Program-made: the position numbers and the translations under genes
Notes under the pieces: generated by a model
Told to the model about the DNA's origin: nothing
Database searches by the model: none
What the model saw: only the letters and a program-made list of their open reading frames with translations
In this document: one piece after another, positions 1-5,797 of the stretch
How positions within the stretch are numbered: the stretch's first letter is position 1
How the letters are laid out: the number at the start of each line of letters is the position of its first letter
Assembly: GCA_018714725.1 (NCBI GenBank)
Contig: DVMZ01000010.1
Span: forward strand, 1-9,606
Length of the DNA stretch: 9,606 nt
From: Candidatus Scatosoma pullistercoris
GTDB taxonomy: Bacteria; Bacillota; Clostridia; Christensenellales; Borkfalkiaceae
Reading direction: 5' to 3'

Positions 1-96
1 CATGGAGGGGATTGCCAGCCGCAAAACCACGCGAAAGGGGGAATCCGTGCCGAGGTAGTTCTCTGCGGCGGCCGTGTTTTTCTCAGAGTGTTTCAT
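1..96 (-). CDS. MATE-family efflux transporter, N-terminal fragment (runs off the left edge)
   Basis: Reading leftward from an ATG at 96-94 gives 32 codons that stay open to the window edge. The peptide begins MKHSEKNTAAAE, followed by NYLGTDSPFRVVLRLAIPSM. The 'N-x-LGT-x-(P)-x(5)-LRLAIPSM' pattern is typical of the first residues of MATE (multi-antimicrobial extrusion) proteins, where a short polar cytosolic N-terminus runs into TM helix 1 with an 'AIPs' motif. An AAGGAA ribosome binding site lies 7 nt upstream of the ATG, and a TATAAT box lies further upstream on the same strand. Members of this family are usually about 450-residue, 12-helix, sodium- or proton-coupled exporters of cationic or other small compounds; the substrate cannot be told from here. 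The gene is divergent from the membrane-protein pair to its right. The family call rests on about 20 residues, so another polytopic transporter is possible. Confidence 0.7.
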   Translation of the reverse strand, partial: MKHSEKNTAAAENYLGTDSPFRVVLRLAIPSM

Positions 97-127
97 GGGA
101 AACTTCCTTGTCGAAAATGCGATTACT

Positions 128-155
128 ATTATAGCCGATCCCGCGGAAAAAGCAA
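128..155 (-). promoter_or_regulatory. Putative sigma-A promoter of the MATE-family gene
   Basis: On the minus strand a perfect TATAAT occupies 133-128. A TTGCTT -35-like hexamer lies at 155-150, 16 nt upstream. The expected start near 121 gives a short leader of about 25 nt before the ATG at 96. The -10 is strong and the -35 only moderate. Confidence 0.5.
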
Positions 156-186
156 GCAAAATCCACCGGCGCGGGCGCAGTTTGGG

Positions 187-213
187 AATTTTCCGTTTTT
201 TTTTCGGAAAAAA
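187..213. other. T-rich hairpin in the divergent intergenic region (97-396)
   Basis: TTTTCCG at 189-195 and CGGAAAA at 205-211 form a 7-bp stem around a loop of nine T residues. It lies between the promoters of the two divergent transcripts, where a terminator has no obvious job. Apart from this hairpin, the two promoters and the direct repeat at 327-344, nothing gene-like was seen in 97-396. Confidence 0.35.
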
Positions 214-278
214 GGTGCGTATGATAAATTTTTTCACGCGGTTTTTCGGATTGTCACACAACTTTCTTCCGGGTTCTC

Positions 279-307
279 TTGCTTTTCCCCGGAAAGTATG
301 GTATAAT
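279..307 (+). promoter_or_regulatory. Extended -10 promoter of the first membrane-protein gene
   Basis: TTGCTT at 279-284 and a perfect TATAAT at 302-307 are separated by 17 nt. A TG dinucleotide at 299-300 gives a TGnTATAAT extended -10. A start near 314 would leave a leader of about 83 nt before the ATG at 397. Confidence 0.65.
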
Positions 308-326
308 CAATTGATATGTAAATATA

Positions 327-344
327 GTTAAGTAAAGTTAAGTA
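327..344 (+). repeat. Two 8-bp direct repeats one helical turn apart, downstream of the promoter
   Basis: GTTAAGTA occurs at 327-334 and again at 337-344, giving a 10-bp period. The pair lies about 20 bp downstream of the -10 box at 302-307, inside the expected leader. Same-face direct repeats in this position can be a repressor operator, but no known consensus is recognised. Confidence 0.35.
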
Positions 345-396
345 TCCGGCGGAGGCAACGGAAAGAGGGCCGTTCGTTCGGAGGGGAGGAGAGGAA

Positions 397-1194
397 ATGG
401 AAAAAAGGCAGGGGATTGCGGGGGAAGAAGCGCTGTCGGAGGGCGGTTCGGCGCCGGGTGCGGCCGTCGGGGGCGCGGCCGGAAAAAGCGGAGAAGAGGG
501 CAAAAATGGCCGGGGGAGAGGCGCTGCGGCCGCAGTTGCGGGGGCGCCGGAGAGGAAGAGAACGCCTCGGGGCGCGCGGCAGATTTTCGGAGTGCGGGCC
601 GGCACGCTTTTTCTTATCTGTTACCTTGCGGCATTTCTCGGCTGGTGGGTGGAGAATATCTTCCGGCTGGTTTCGGCGGGCGTATTCGATTCGAGGCACC
701 AGTTGCTGCCCTTTCTGGGCGCTTACGGATTCGGGATTTTTGTCATGTTTTTCGTGTTCGGCACTCCGTCCGAAATGCGGCTGCTGAAAAAGCGGATTCT
801 GCCCGCGCAGACGAAAAGAAATCGTGCGCTGCGCGGCGTGATTTACTGCGCGTTGCTGTTTTCCCTGATTTTATTCGGGGAAATGGGGATGGGATTGCTG
901 TTTGAAAAGGCTTTCGGGGTGAAAGCCTGGAACTATACTTCCATTCCCCTGCACATCACGCAATATACCAGTATTCCCACCACGGCCGCGTTCACGGCGG
1001 GCATCTTTCTTCTGATGCAGTTTGTCTTTCCTCGCGTGGTGAAGCTCATCGACCGGATTCCCGATCGGACAGCCTTTCTCCTGGCGCTCGTTCTCGGCGT
1101 TCTCATCGCCGCGGATTGGTTGATCATGATTGTTTCGGGACTGGTCAACGGCAGTTTTCCCGAATATTGGTCGTTTAAGATTCGGATAACCTGA
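397..1194 (+). CDS. Multi-span membrane protein resembling ABC_trans_CmpB (PF06541), paralogue 1
   Basis: The 265-residue product has two parts. Residues 1-65 are low-complexity, rich in Gly, Ala, Glu, Lys and Arg, and probably disordered. From about 69 there are roughly five hydrophobic segments (about 69-84, 104-123, 148-168, 193-213, 226-250). Motifs in order are GWWVEN (82-87), DSRHQLLPF (98-106), FEKAFG (169-174) and WNYTSIPLHIT (178-188). This order matches what I recall of Pfam PF06541 (GWxxE near the first helix, then an E-x-G-x(n)-FG-x-x-WxY-S-x-P block), named as a putative ABC transporter membrane component; real function is unsettled. No ATPase gene lies nearby. The ATG has a GGAGG site (385-389) 7 nt upstream and a good promoter before that. 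The next gene is a clear paralogue over the membrane core. Confidence is high that it is a real membrane protein and moderate for the family name. Confidence 0.8.
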   Translation: MEKRQGIAGEEALSEGGSAPGAAVGGAAGKSGEEGKNGRGRGAAAAVAGAPERKRTPRGARQIFGVRAGTLFLICYLAAFLGWWVENIFRLVSAGVFDSRHQLLPFLGAYGFGIFVMFFVFGTPSEMRLLKKRILPAQTKRNRALRGVIYCALLFSLILFGEMGMGLLFEKAFGVKAWNYTSIPLHITQYTSIPTTAAFTAGIFLLMQFVFPRVVKLIDRIPDRTAFLLALVLGVLIAADWLIMIVSGLVNGSFPEYWSFKIRIT

Positions 1195-1564
1195 AGGGCC
1201 GATCTGCCTGTAACGATCTCCTGTGACGGCGGAAGAACGGGGCAGGGAAGCAACGAACGCAATTTTTCGGATAAATCTCCGGAAGAAAGCGTCGAGAGCG
1301 GCCCCCCGAGCCGCGCGGAGAAGGGAGCGGAATTGCGGCAGACGGAAGGGGCAGGGCCTGCGGCCGTCTGGCGGCGAGAGCGGAAACTTTTCCCGGACGG
1401 GAGAGCAAACCGGGCGGGCAGAAAGCGGCCGCGCTTGCCGGCTTGCGGGAACAGGGCGCGCTTTGTAAGCCGGACTTATAATTTCCGTCTTTTTTTCGGA
1501 TACTGATACCGTGACGGCCCGCCCCTCCGGCCTTTTGCCGGAGGGGCGGGCGACGGGAGGAAAC
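1195..1564 (+). other. 370-nt spacer between the two paralogues: inverted repeats, T-run and a possible -10 box
   Basis: No convincing gene was seen; an open frame at 1223-1468 reads as Arg-rich low-complexity peptide. The first bases after the stop (GGGCCGATCTGCC, 1196-1208) match those after paralogue 2 (2497-2509), so the duplication extended past the stop codon. Inverted repeats include CAGACGG/CCGTCTG (1339-1345 and 1364-1370) and CCGGCTT/AAGCCGG (1438-1444 and 1467-1473). A seven-T run follows at 1490-1496, which could give weak termination. A TATAAT sits at 1477-1482 without a convincing -35 hexamer, so paralogue 2 may have its own weak promoter or depend on read-through. Confidence 0.45.
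1517..1551 (+). promoter_or_regulatory. Perfect 15-bp hairpin directly upstream of the paralogue-2 ribosome binding site
   Basis: GCCCGCCCCTCCGGC (1517-1531) pairs perfectly with GCCGGAGGGGCGGGC (1537-1551) around a CTTTT loop. It has no T-run downstream on either strand, so it is not a classical intrinsic terminator. Three bases later the GGGAGG Shine-Dalgarno (1555-1560) begins. A stem this close to the ribosome binding site could limit or tune translation, or stabilise the 5' end of a processed mRNA. Confidence 0.7.
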
Positions 1565-2494
1565 ATGCGTACACCGGGAAAGGCGGAAGGCAGGGGAAAG
1601 TCGGGGAAAAAAGGAAGGAGCGTGCAACTCGGGGCGGAGCCGCAACCGTCGGAAAGTTACCGCCCGGAAAAGAGGGCAACGGCGGCAACAGCGAAAAACG
1701 GGGCCGGCGGGACAAAGAGCGCTCCAAAGCGGGAGAAGATGTCCGTCGGAAAAACAAAGAACCGGGAAAGCGTACCGGAAACTATCGAAGCGCCGCGCGG
1801 GGCGAAAAATGGCGCAGAAAGCGCGGCAAAAGGCGCGGTAAAGGGCGAGACAAGGGAAGCGGCGTGCGGCTCAAAAACGGCGAAAACAATTTTCGGAGTG
1901 CGGCTTTCGACATTGTTGATCCTTTCGTATGCCGCGGCGTTTCTCGGCTGGTGGGTGGAAAATCTCTTCCGCCTGATTGCGGCGGGCGTATTTGATTCCC
2001 GCCACCAGCTTCTCCCCTTTATTCCGGTGTACGGCGCGGGATTTTTTGCGATCTATGCGTTGCTGGGAACTCCTTCCGAAATGCGGATCGGGGGAAAGCC
2101 CGTGTTTCCCGGAACCGGGCGCAAAAGAGGGGCGTTTCGGGGCGCGCTGTATGCGGCGACTCTCTTTTTATTGATTCTCATTTCGGAAATGGCGACGGGG
2201 CTGTTCTTTGAAAAAGCGTTCGGAATCAAGGGCTGGAATTATACGTCCATTCCCCTGCACATCACCCGGTATACCAGCGTTCCCACCGCGGCGGCGTTCA
2301 CGGCGGGCATTTTCCTTTTGATGCGCTTCGCTTTTTTTCCCGCCGTGCGGCTGGTCGATCGGATTCCCGACGCGCCCGCGGCGGCGACGGCCGCCGCGGG
2401 CGGAATCCTGCTTGCCGCCGACTGGCTGGTGATGCTGTCCGTCGCGGCGGCGACGGGAAAATTTCCGCAGTACTGGTCTTTCCGTTTCCGGTAA
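1565..2494 (+). CDS. Multi-span membrane protein resembling ABC_trans_CmpB (PF06541), paralogue 2
   Basis: The ATG at 1565 is preferred: GGGAGG ends 4 nt before it, whereas an in-frame GTG at 1511 would run through the hairpin stem and lacks such a site. The product is 309 residues. Residues 1-108 are a Lys/Arg/Ala/Gly-rich, probably disordered and strongly basic extension. Residues from about 109 align without large gaps to paralogue 1: FLGWWVEN (127-133), AGVFDSRHQLLPF (140-152), GTPSEMR (168-174), FEKAFG (215-220), GWNYTSIPLHIT (223-234) and a C-terminal YWSF (303-306). The membrane core is the conserved part, while the extensions share little except composition. No nucleotide-binding partner is encoded nearby. 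The two genes are in the same direction and may work as a pair or hetero-oligomer (inference). The family name is moderately certain; the substrate or role is unknown. Confidence 0.78.
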   Translation: MRTPGKAEGRGKSGKKGRSVQLGAEPQPSESYRPEKRATAATAKNGAGGTKSAPKREKMSVGKTKNRESVPETIEAPRGAKNGAESAAKGAVKGETREAACGSKTAKTIFGVRLSTLLILSYAAAFLGWWVENLFRLIAAGVFDSRHQLLPFIPVYGAGFFAIYALLGTPSEMRIGGKPVFPGTGRKRGAFRGALYAATLFLLILISEMATGLFFEKAFGIKGWNYTSIPLHITRYTSVPTAAAFTAGIFLLMRFAFFPAVRLVDRIPDAPAAATAAAGGILLAADWLVMLSVAAATGKFPQYWSFRFR

Positions 2495-2595
2495 ACGGGC
2501 CGCTCTGCCCGGGACGCCGTCGCCGCTCCGTCCGCGGTGCGGGACAAACTCCGGCGGACGGTAGGAGATTGCTTTCCGACAACAGGTTTTTGTTG

Positions 2596-2639
2596 AAAAA
2601 GACTATGCCGCGCCCGGACAAAAGTCCGGGCGCGGCATA
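2596..2639 (-). terminator. Intrinsic terminator of the leftward lipoprotein gene
   Basis: A 16-bp perfect stem (2604-2619 with 2624-2639) encloses an AAAA loop. On the minus strand it is followed within 3 nt by five T residues (2600-2596), a textbook terminator for the leftward lipoprotein transcript. The plus strand has no T-run after the stem, so its effect on the convergent paralogue-2 transcript is uncertain. Confidence 0.85.
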
Positions 2640-2665
2640 AAGTTCCCGTTTTGAAGATTTGTTTC

Positions 2666-2716
2666 CGGTATGAACGTCAGTTCTCGTCTTGAAAATCCTC
2701 GGTATGAACGTCAGTT
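2666..2716 (-). repeat. 34-bp-period imperfect tandem repeat spanning the lipoprotein stop codon
   Basis: The 17-mer CGGTATGAACGTCAGTT occurs at 2666-2682 and at 2700-2716, a period of 34 bp. The intervening and following bases are partly similar (GAAAATCCTC versus TTGAAGATTT). The right copy overlaps the stop codon and last codon of the leftward lipoprotein gene (2711-2716), and the left copy lies in its 3' untranslated region. This looks like a local slippage-type duplication of the gene end. Confidence 0.7.
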
Positions 2717-3373
2717 TCCGGTTTCCGTGGCGCCTTCGATTTCCGCCGAAAGCATGGCTTTGTGTTCGTCGATGACCGACTGAATGCGATTGTCCAGCCA
2801 TTCCTCGTCGATGTCCTGATATTCCCCGTCCGTCATGGGAAATTCCTTGTCGGCGATGACCGTGGGGGTGGAACCGACGCCTTCCTGATAAATGTAGATG
2901 ACGGCGTAGCCCGTGATGTGTTCCCCTTTCTCTGTGGTGATGACGACGTAGTCCTCTACGGTGGGCAGCGTTCCATTGGCGGGTTCCACCGACAGCCATT
3001 CCACATACGCGTTGTTTTCAAAGTGAACGGGCATCTCTTCGGAAGCGGCCTTTTTTTGTGTGAAGTATTGGCTTTCGTGATAGACGGGAAGCCGTTCCCA
3101 GTCCGTACAGGTTTCCTCCTGGAACTGATTGAGATACAACCACCCCGTTCCCGATTGGGAAGTGATCGTGATCGAACAGCCCTCAAAATTCGCGCTGATT
3201 CTTGTTCCGATCGCCATACTTATCACGGGCGAATAAGGCTGAACGTTTATGCCGCCTTCCTCGGTTTTCCGGTCCTGTTCGACGGGGTCTTTGTCCTGAC
3301 AGGCGGAAAGGGGGAACAGGGAGACCGCGGCCATCGCCGCTGCCGCCAGAAGATAAAGTTTCTTTCCTTTCAT
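2711..3373 (-). CDS. Uncharacterised secreted lipoprotein
   Basis: The 220-residue product starts with a lipoprotein signal: basic KGKK, a hydrophobic Leu/Ala stretch (6-21), then the lipobox LSAC with the acceptor Cys at 25. Export and lipid anchoring to the outer face of the membrane are therefore expected. The mature part begins with an acidic, probably flexible linker (QDKDPVEQDRKTEEGG) and continues with alternating hydrophobic and polar stretches that suggest a beta-rich fold (for example SITIT, GYAVIYIYQ). It ends in an acidic helical tail rich in Glu and Asp. I do not recognise a family or catalytic motif. AAGGAGG lies a few bases upstream of the ATG. The gene has its own consensus promoter (3501-3529), a leader of about 120 nt and a strong terminator (2596-2639), so it is a single-gene transcript even though rqcH lies upstream in the same direction. 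Confidence 0.85.
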   Translation of the reverse strand: MKGKKLYLLAAAAMAAVSLFPLSACQDKDPVEQDRKTEEGGINVQPYSPVISMAIGTRISANFEGCSITITSQSGTGWLYLNQFQEETCTDWERLPVYHESQYFTQKKAASEEMPVHFENNAYVEWLSVEPANGTLPTVEDYVVITTEKGEHITGYAVIYIYQEGVGSTPTVIADKEFPMTDGEYQDIDEEWLDNRIQSVIDEHKAMLSAEIEGATETGN

Positions 3374-3494
3374 TTTTTCCTCCTTACAATTTTATAAATG
3401 TTCCCGATTTACGGAACGGCTCTGCAAAATGTGCGTTTCTCCGGCACGCAGGATTGGTCCCTGTGCAAGTTGATCGGGTATCGTACTTTTCAGT
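3374..3494 (-). promoter_or_regulatory. Structured-looking 5' leader of the lipoprotein mRNA
   Basis: About 120 nt separate the predicted start (near 3494) from the ATG. Leftward, the RNA contains GCACAGGG (3466-3459), a small hairpin UGCGU/ACGCA (3450-3446 with 3436-3432), then GCAGAGCC (3425-3418), a stem GUUCC/GGAAC, an AU-rich linker and the AAGGAGG site. The order GCACAGGG, hairpin, GCA-x-AGCC recalls the conserved core of class I cyclic-di-GMP (GEMM) riboswitches, but the match is partial and the second half of that fold is not evident. It could equally be an unrelated leader with chance similarity. Confidence 0.3.
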
Positions 3495-3500
3495 GTTATA

Positions 3501-3529
3501 ATTATACCATAAAATGGAAAATTTGTCAA
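3501..3529 (-). promoter_or_regulatory. Consensus sigma-A promoter of the lipoprotein gene
   Basis: On the minus strand a perfect TTGACA (3529-3524) and a perfect TATAAT (3506-3501) are separated by exactly 17 nt, within an AT-rich island. This is the best promoter in the window and implies strong constitutive initiation, with any control acting downstream in the leader. Confidence 0.9.
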
Positions 3530-3560
3530 CATTGAATTTTTTCGCGGATTTTCCCGGGAA

Positions 3561-3710
3561 GAGAAAAGAGCACGGGAGGAGAAAGCGGGCGGATAAAAGG
3601 GGAAAGGAGGCGGGCAGGGAAGAGATTACGGCAGACAAAGGACAAAAGGGAGGGAGAGGACAAAGCGCGGACAAGGGGGCGGAGCAGAAAACAAAAAGGC
3701 AAAGGGCGGT
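3561..3710 (-). other. Pyrimidine-rich, G-poor tract downstream of rqcH
   Basis: By hand count only about 23 of these 150 plus-strand bases are pyrimidines, so the rqcH sense RNA is C/U-rich and G-poor immediately after the stop codon. No hairpin followed by a T-run ends the rqcH transcript here. Such a C-rich, unstructured 3' region is the kind of sequence Rho loads on, so Rho-dependent termination before the lipoprotein promoter is plausible. No gene is supported; the open frame on the plus strand reads as Lys/Arg/Glu low complexity. Confidence 0.5.
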
Positions 3711-5417
3711 TTATTCGGCGGAAAGGAAGGATTCGTGTTTGTCCGGCTCGACCAGCAGGGTTTTGTAGTCGGTGTACGTTACGAATCCCGCCCGGGATCT
3801 GGGAGGCTTGCGCACGAATTTGCGCTCGCACCAGTCCACGGGCACTTTGCCGCCCGCGCGGCCGTCCGAATAATAAGCGCACACTTCTGCGGCAAAGAGA
3901 AGCACTTCATCGCTTACCTGCCTGCCTTCCGTCACGATCACGACGTGCGTGGAATGGTATTTTTGCGCGTGCAGCCAGACGTCGGAAGGAGAACAGCTTT
4001 TCAAAAGCCGGTCGTTTTGCAAATTGTTCCGGCCCGAGAGAATGCGGAAGGATTGGAAGCGGTATTCGCGGAAGGGTACGGCGGGTTGTTTTTTGCCGCC
4101 CACCCGCGCTTTGGGGGCTTTCACGAGGCCGAGGGAGACGAGTTCGTCGCGGATTTCTTTGAGGTCGGTTTTCGTCTCCGCGAGGGCCAGGGAAGCGGCG
4201 ACGCTGTCCGTATAGGCGATTTCTTCCCGCTCCTCGGCGAGGCGGGGCGTCAGCGCTTCCCGGGTGCGTTTCTGCTTGGCGTAGGCCTTGAAATATTTCT
4301 GCGCGTTCTGCGCGGGCGTGAGCCGGGGATCGAGCGGGATGCGCACGGGGGCGCAGTCCGGATCGTACCAGTTTTCCGTTTCTATTTCCGCGCTGCCCTT
4401 CGGGATGCGGTGGAGATTGGCGGTGAGCAGTTCGCCTTTGACGCGGAGGGTTTCCATGGACTCGCAGTCGGAAAGCCGGTCGAGGGTGTCCTGCAATTTT
4501 TTCTGCTGTTTTTTGCGGAGGGCGCGCACCGCCGATTCCAGGCGGCGTTTCTGATCCTCGAAGTCGCGGCGGGTTTCCTTGCGGTAGTAATATTCGTCCT
4601 CGGCTGCGTTTAAGGAGGGCATGGGAATGCCGCCGGGCACGGGAAAGGCGAAAAAGTCGCGCGGGGCGCCCTCTTTCGTGCCGGTGTCCGTCACGAGACA
4701 GGGTTCTGAGGGGCAGGACGAACAGAAATTGCCGACAAATTCCCAGACGGGGGTGCCGGCCGGGCGACGGCGCAGAAGTTCGCGCGCGGTGGGCAGGGCG
4801 AGCCCCGCGACGTTTTCAAAGAGGAAGCGGGCGTAGTCCTCTTCGTCCCCGCCCTCATGCGAAGCGAGAAAGGCTTGGGTGCGGGCGCGGAGCCCCTCGG
4901 CGTCGAAAGGGGAAAGTTTGTCCTGCGGGGCGGGGTATTCGTATTTCGCGCCCGGAAAGAGAATGCGGCGGGCGTTGGTCTCGAGAGATGCGGTTTTCAA
5001 AGCGCCCGCAATCAGCCCGTTTTCGACGAGGATGAGGTTGGAGTATTTGCCCATGAGCTCGCAGACGAGCGTGCGTTCCGCGCGGGAGAAATCGCTGGTG
5101 CAGAGCATGCGGATTTCCACGATCCGCTCGAAATCGTGCTGGGAGACGGAGAGAATTTCCGCGCCGAGCAGGTGCTTTCTGAGGAGCATGCAGAAATTGG
5201 GCGCGACGGGCGCGGGTTCTTTCTCCTCGCGCGAAAGGCAGACGCGGGCGTTGGACGCGTCCGTGCTGAGAACGAGTTTAACCGTCGTCTTTCCGGTGTA
5301 TATTATAAAGGTAACCTCGTCTTTGTCCGCCTGCGAAATGCGGTTGATTTTGCCGCCCGTGAGCAGGGCGTCGAGTTCTGCCGCCGATCGGCGGATATGG
5401 AAGGAATCCTGAGGCAT
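3711..5417 (-). CDS. rqcH: RqcH/NFACT ribosome quality-control protein (Rqc2 homologue)
   Basis: At 568 residues it is full length for bacterial RqcH (older name: fibronectin-binding protein A/FbpA-like). The family binds 50S subunits carrying stalled peptidyl-tRNA, recruits tRNA-Ala and adds C-terminal alanine tails without an mRNA template. Visible parts are NFACT-N with LTGGKINRISQ (19-29), FCMLLRKHL (75-83) and ELMGKYSNLILV (120-131); a helix-hairpin-helix region (about 195-220); a long coiled coil (about 275-430); and NFACT-R (about 450-558) with GRNNLQND (462-469) and DVWLHAQ (479-485). The usual Asp-Arg pair at 97-98 reads Glu97-Arg98, and the usual PGSH after WLH reads HSTH (488-491). 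The ATG has AAGGAG 7 nt upstream. The gene is divergent from tig-clpP-clpX and has its own promoter about 335 nt upstream. Confidence 0.93.
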   Translation of the reverse strand: MPQDSFHIRRSAAELDALLTGGKINRISQADKDEVTFIIYTGKTTVKLVLSTDASNARVCLSREEKEPAPVAPNFCMLLRKHLLGAEILSVSQHDFERIVEIRMLCTSDFSRAERTLVCELMGKYSNLILVENGLIAGALKTASLETNARRILFPGAKYEYPAPQDKLSPFDAEGLRARTQAFLASHEGGDEEDYARFLFENVAGLALPTARELLRRRPAGTPVWEFVGNFCSSCPSEPCLVTDTGTKEGAPRDFFAFPVPGGIPMPSLNAAEDEYYYRKETRRDFEDQKRRLESAVRALRKKQQKKLQDTLDRLSDCESMETLRVKGELLTANLHRIPKGSAEIETENWYDPDCAPVRIPLDPRLTPAQNAQKYFKAYAKQKRTREALTPRLAEEREEIAYTDSVAASLALAETKTDLKEIRDELVSLGLVKAPKARVGGKKQPAVPFREYRFQSFRILSGRNNLQNDRLLKSCSPSDVWLHAQKYHSTHVVIVTEGRQVSDEVLLFAAEVCAYYSDGRAGGKVPVDWCERKFVRKPPRSRAGFVTYTDYKTLLVEPDKHESFLSAE

Positions 5418-5430
5418 CGTCGTTCTCCTT

Positions 5431-5752
5431 GGTCGGGAAAAGAAATTTTTACGTTCTTCCTGTTTCTTGCCGTTTCTTGCCGTTGCTTACTTTCCCTCCC
5501 GGTTTTGGCCGGACGCGGCGGCCGCAGGCCGGCCGTTCCCGTCGTTCTGAGGCCCGGGGGAGATTCAGACAGGCAGGGGACAGAAACAGCCCGGTGCTCC
5601 GGCAACTTGACCGGCCGGGGCGGAATCAATCCCGAGGCAATCCTTAATCAGTCCGGAACGGGTCCGGAATCCGGGCGTAAAAGTCCGGGCGGGAAGAGAG
5701 AAGCGCGAAGGGGCGCGAACGGAGTCGAAAAAATTTACCCGGACGGGGATTT
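5431..5752 (-). other. Long GC-rich leader/spacer upstream of rqcH
   Basis: The stretch between the rqcH ribosome binding site and its predicted promoter holds no convincing gene. On the leftward RNA it contains many short GGCC/CCGG-rich inverted repeats, for example around 5517-5535 and 5594-5620. A 10-bp tandem TTTCTTGCCG lies on the plus strand near 5463-5482. If transcription starts near 5753 it is an unusually long structured 5' untranslated region. I recognise no riboswitch, T-box or ribosomal-protein leader class in it. Confidence 0.4.
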
Positions 5753-5759
5753 TTTATAA

Positions 5760-5788
5760 ATTATAGCTTAAAATTCGGAAATTGTAAA
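5760..5788 (-). promoter_or_regulatory. Putative sigma-A promoter of rqcH (leftward)
   Basis: On the minus strand TTTACA (5788-5783; one mismatch to TTGACA) and a perfect TATAAT (5765-5760) are separated by 17 nt. It is the only good leftward promoter in the rqcH-tig spacer and would give a leader of about 335 nt. Confidence 0.65.
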
Positions 5789-5797
5789 CGAAAATGC

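Noticed and set aside
1223..1468. Possible small gene between the two membrane paralogues
   Set aside because: The peptide is Arg-rich low complexity with no credible domain, and the region is full of inverted repeats.
1511..1564. Upstream GTG as the start of paralogue 2
   Set aside because: The 18 added codons would be encoded by the hairpin itself. The ATG at 1565 has a GGGAGG site at proper spacing.
2298..2999. Leftward open frame of 233 codons overlapping paralogue 2 and the lipoprotein gene
   Set aside because: It is rich in His and Arg low complexity, runs through the terminator hairpin and is a frame shadow of the lipoprotein gene, which has a lipobox, a ribosome binding site and a promoter.
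3514..3768. Possible 84-codon gene on the plus strand after the lipoprotein promoter
   Set aside because: It is made of the purine-rich tract, giving Lys/Arg/Glu/Gly repeats, and then runs antisense into the end of rqcH.
3735..4613. Rightward open frame of 292 codons inside rqcH
   Set aside because: It lies antisense to a full-length RqcH whose domains are all recognisable. The long antisense frames are a by-product of high GC content.
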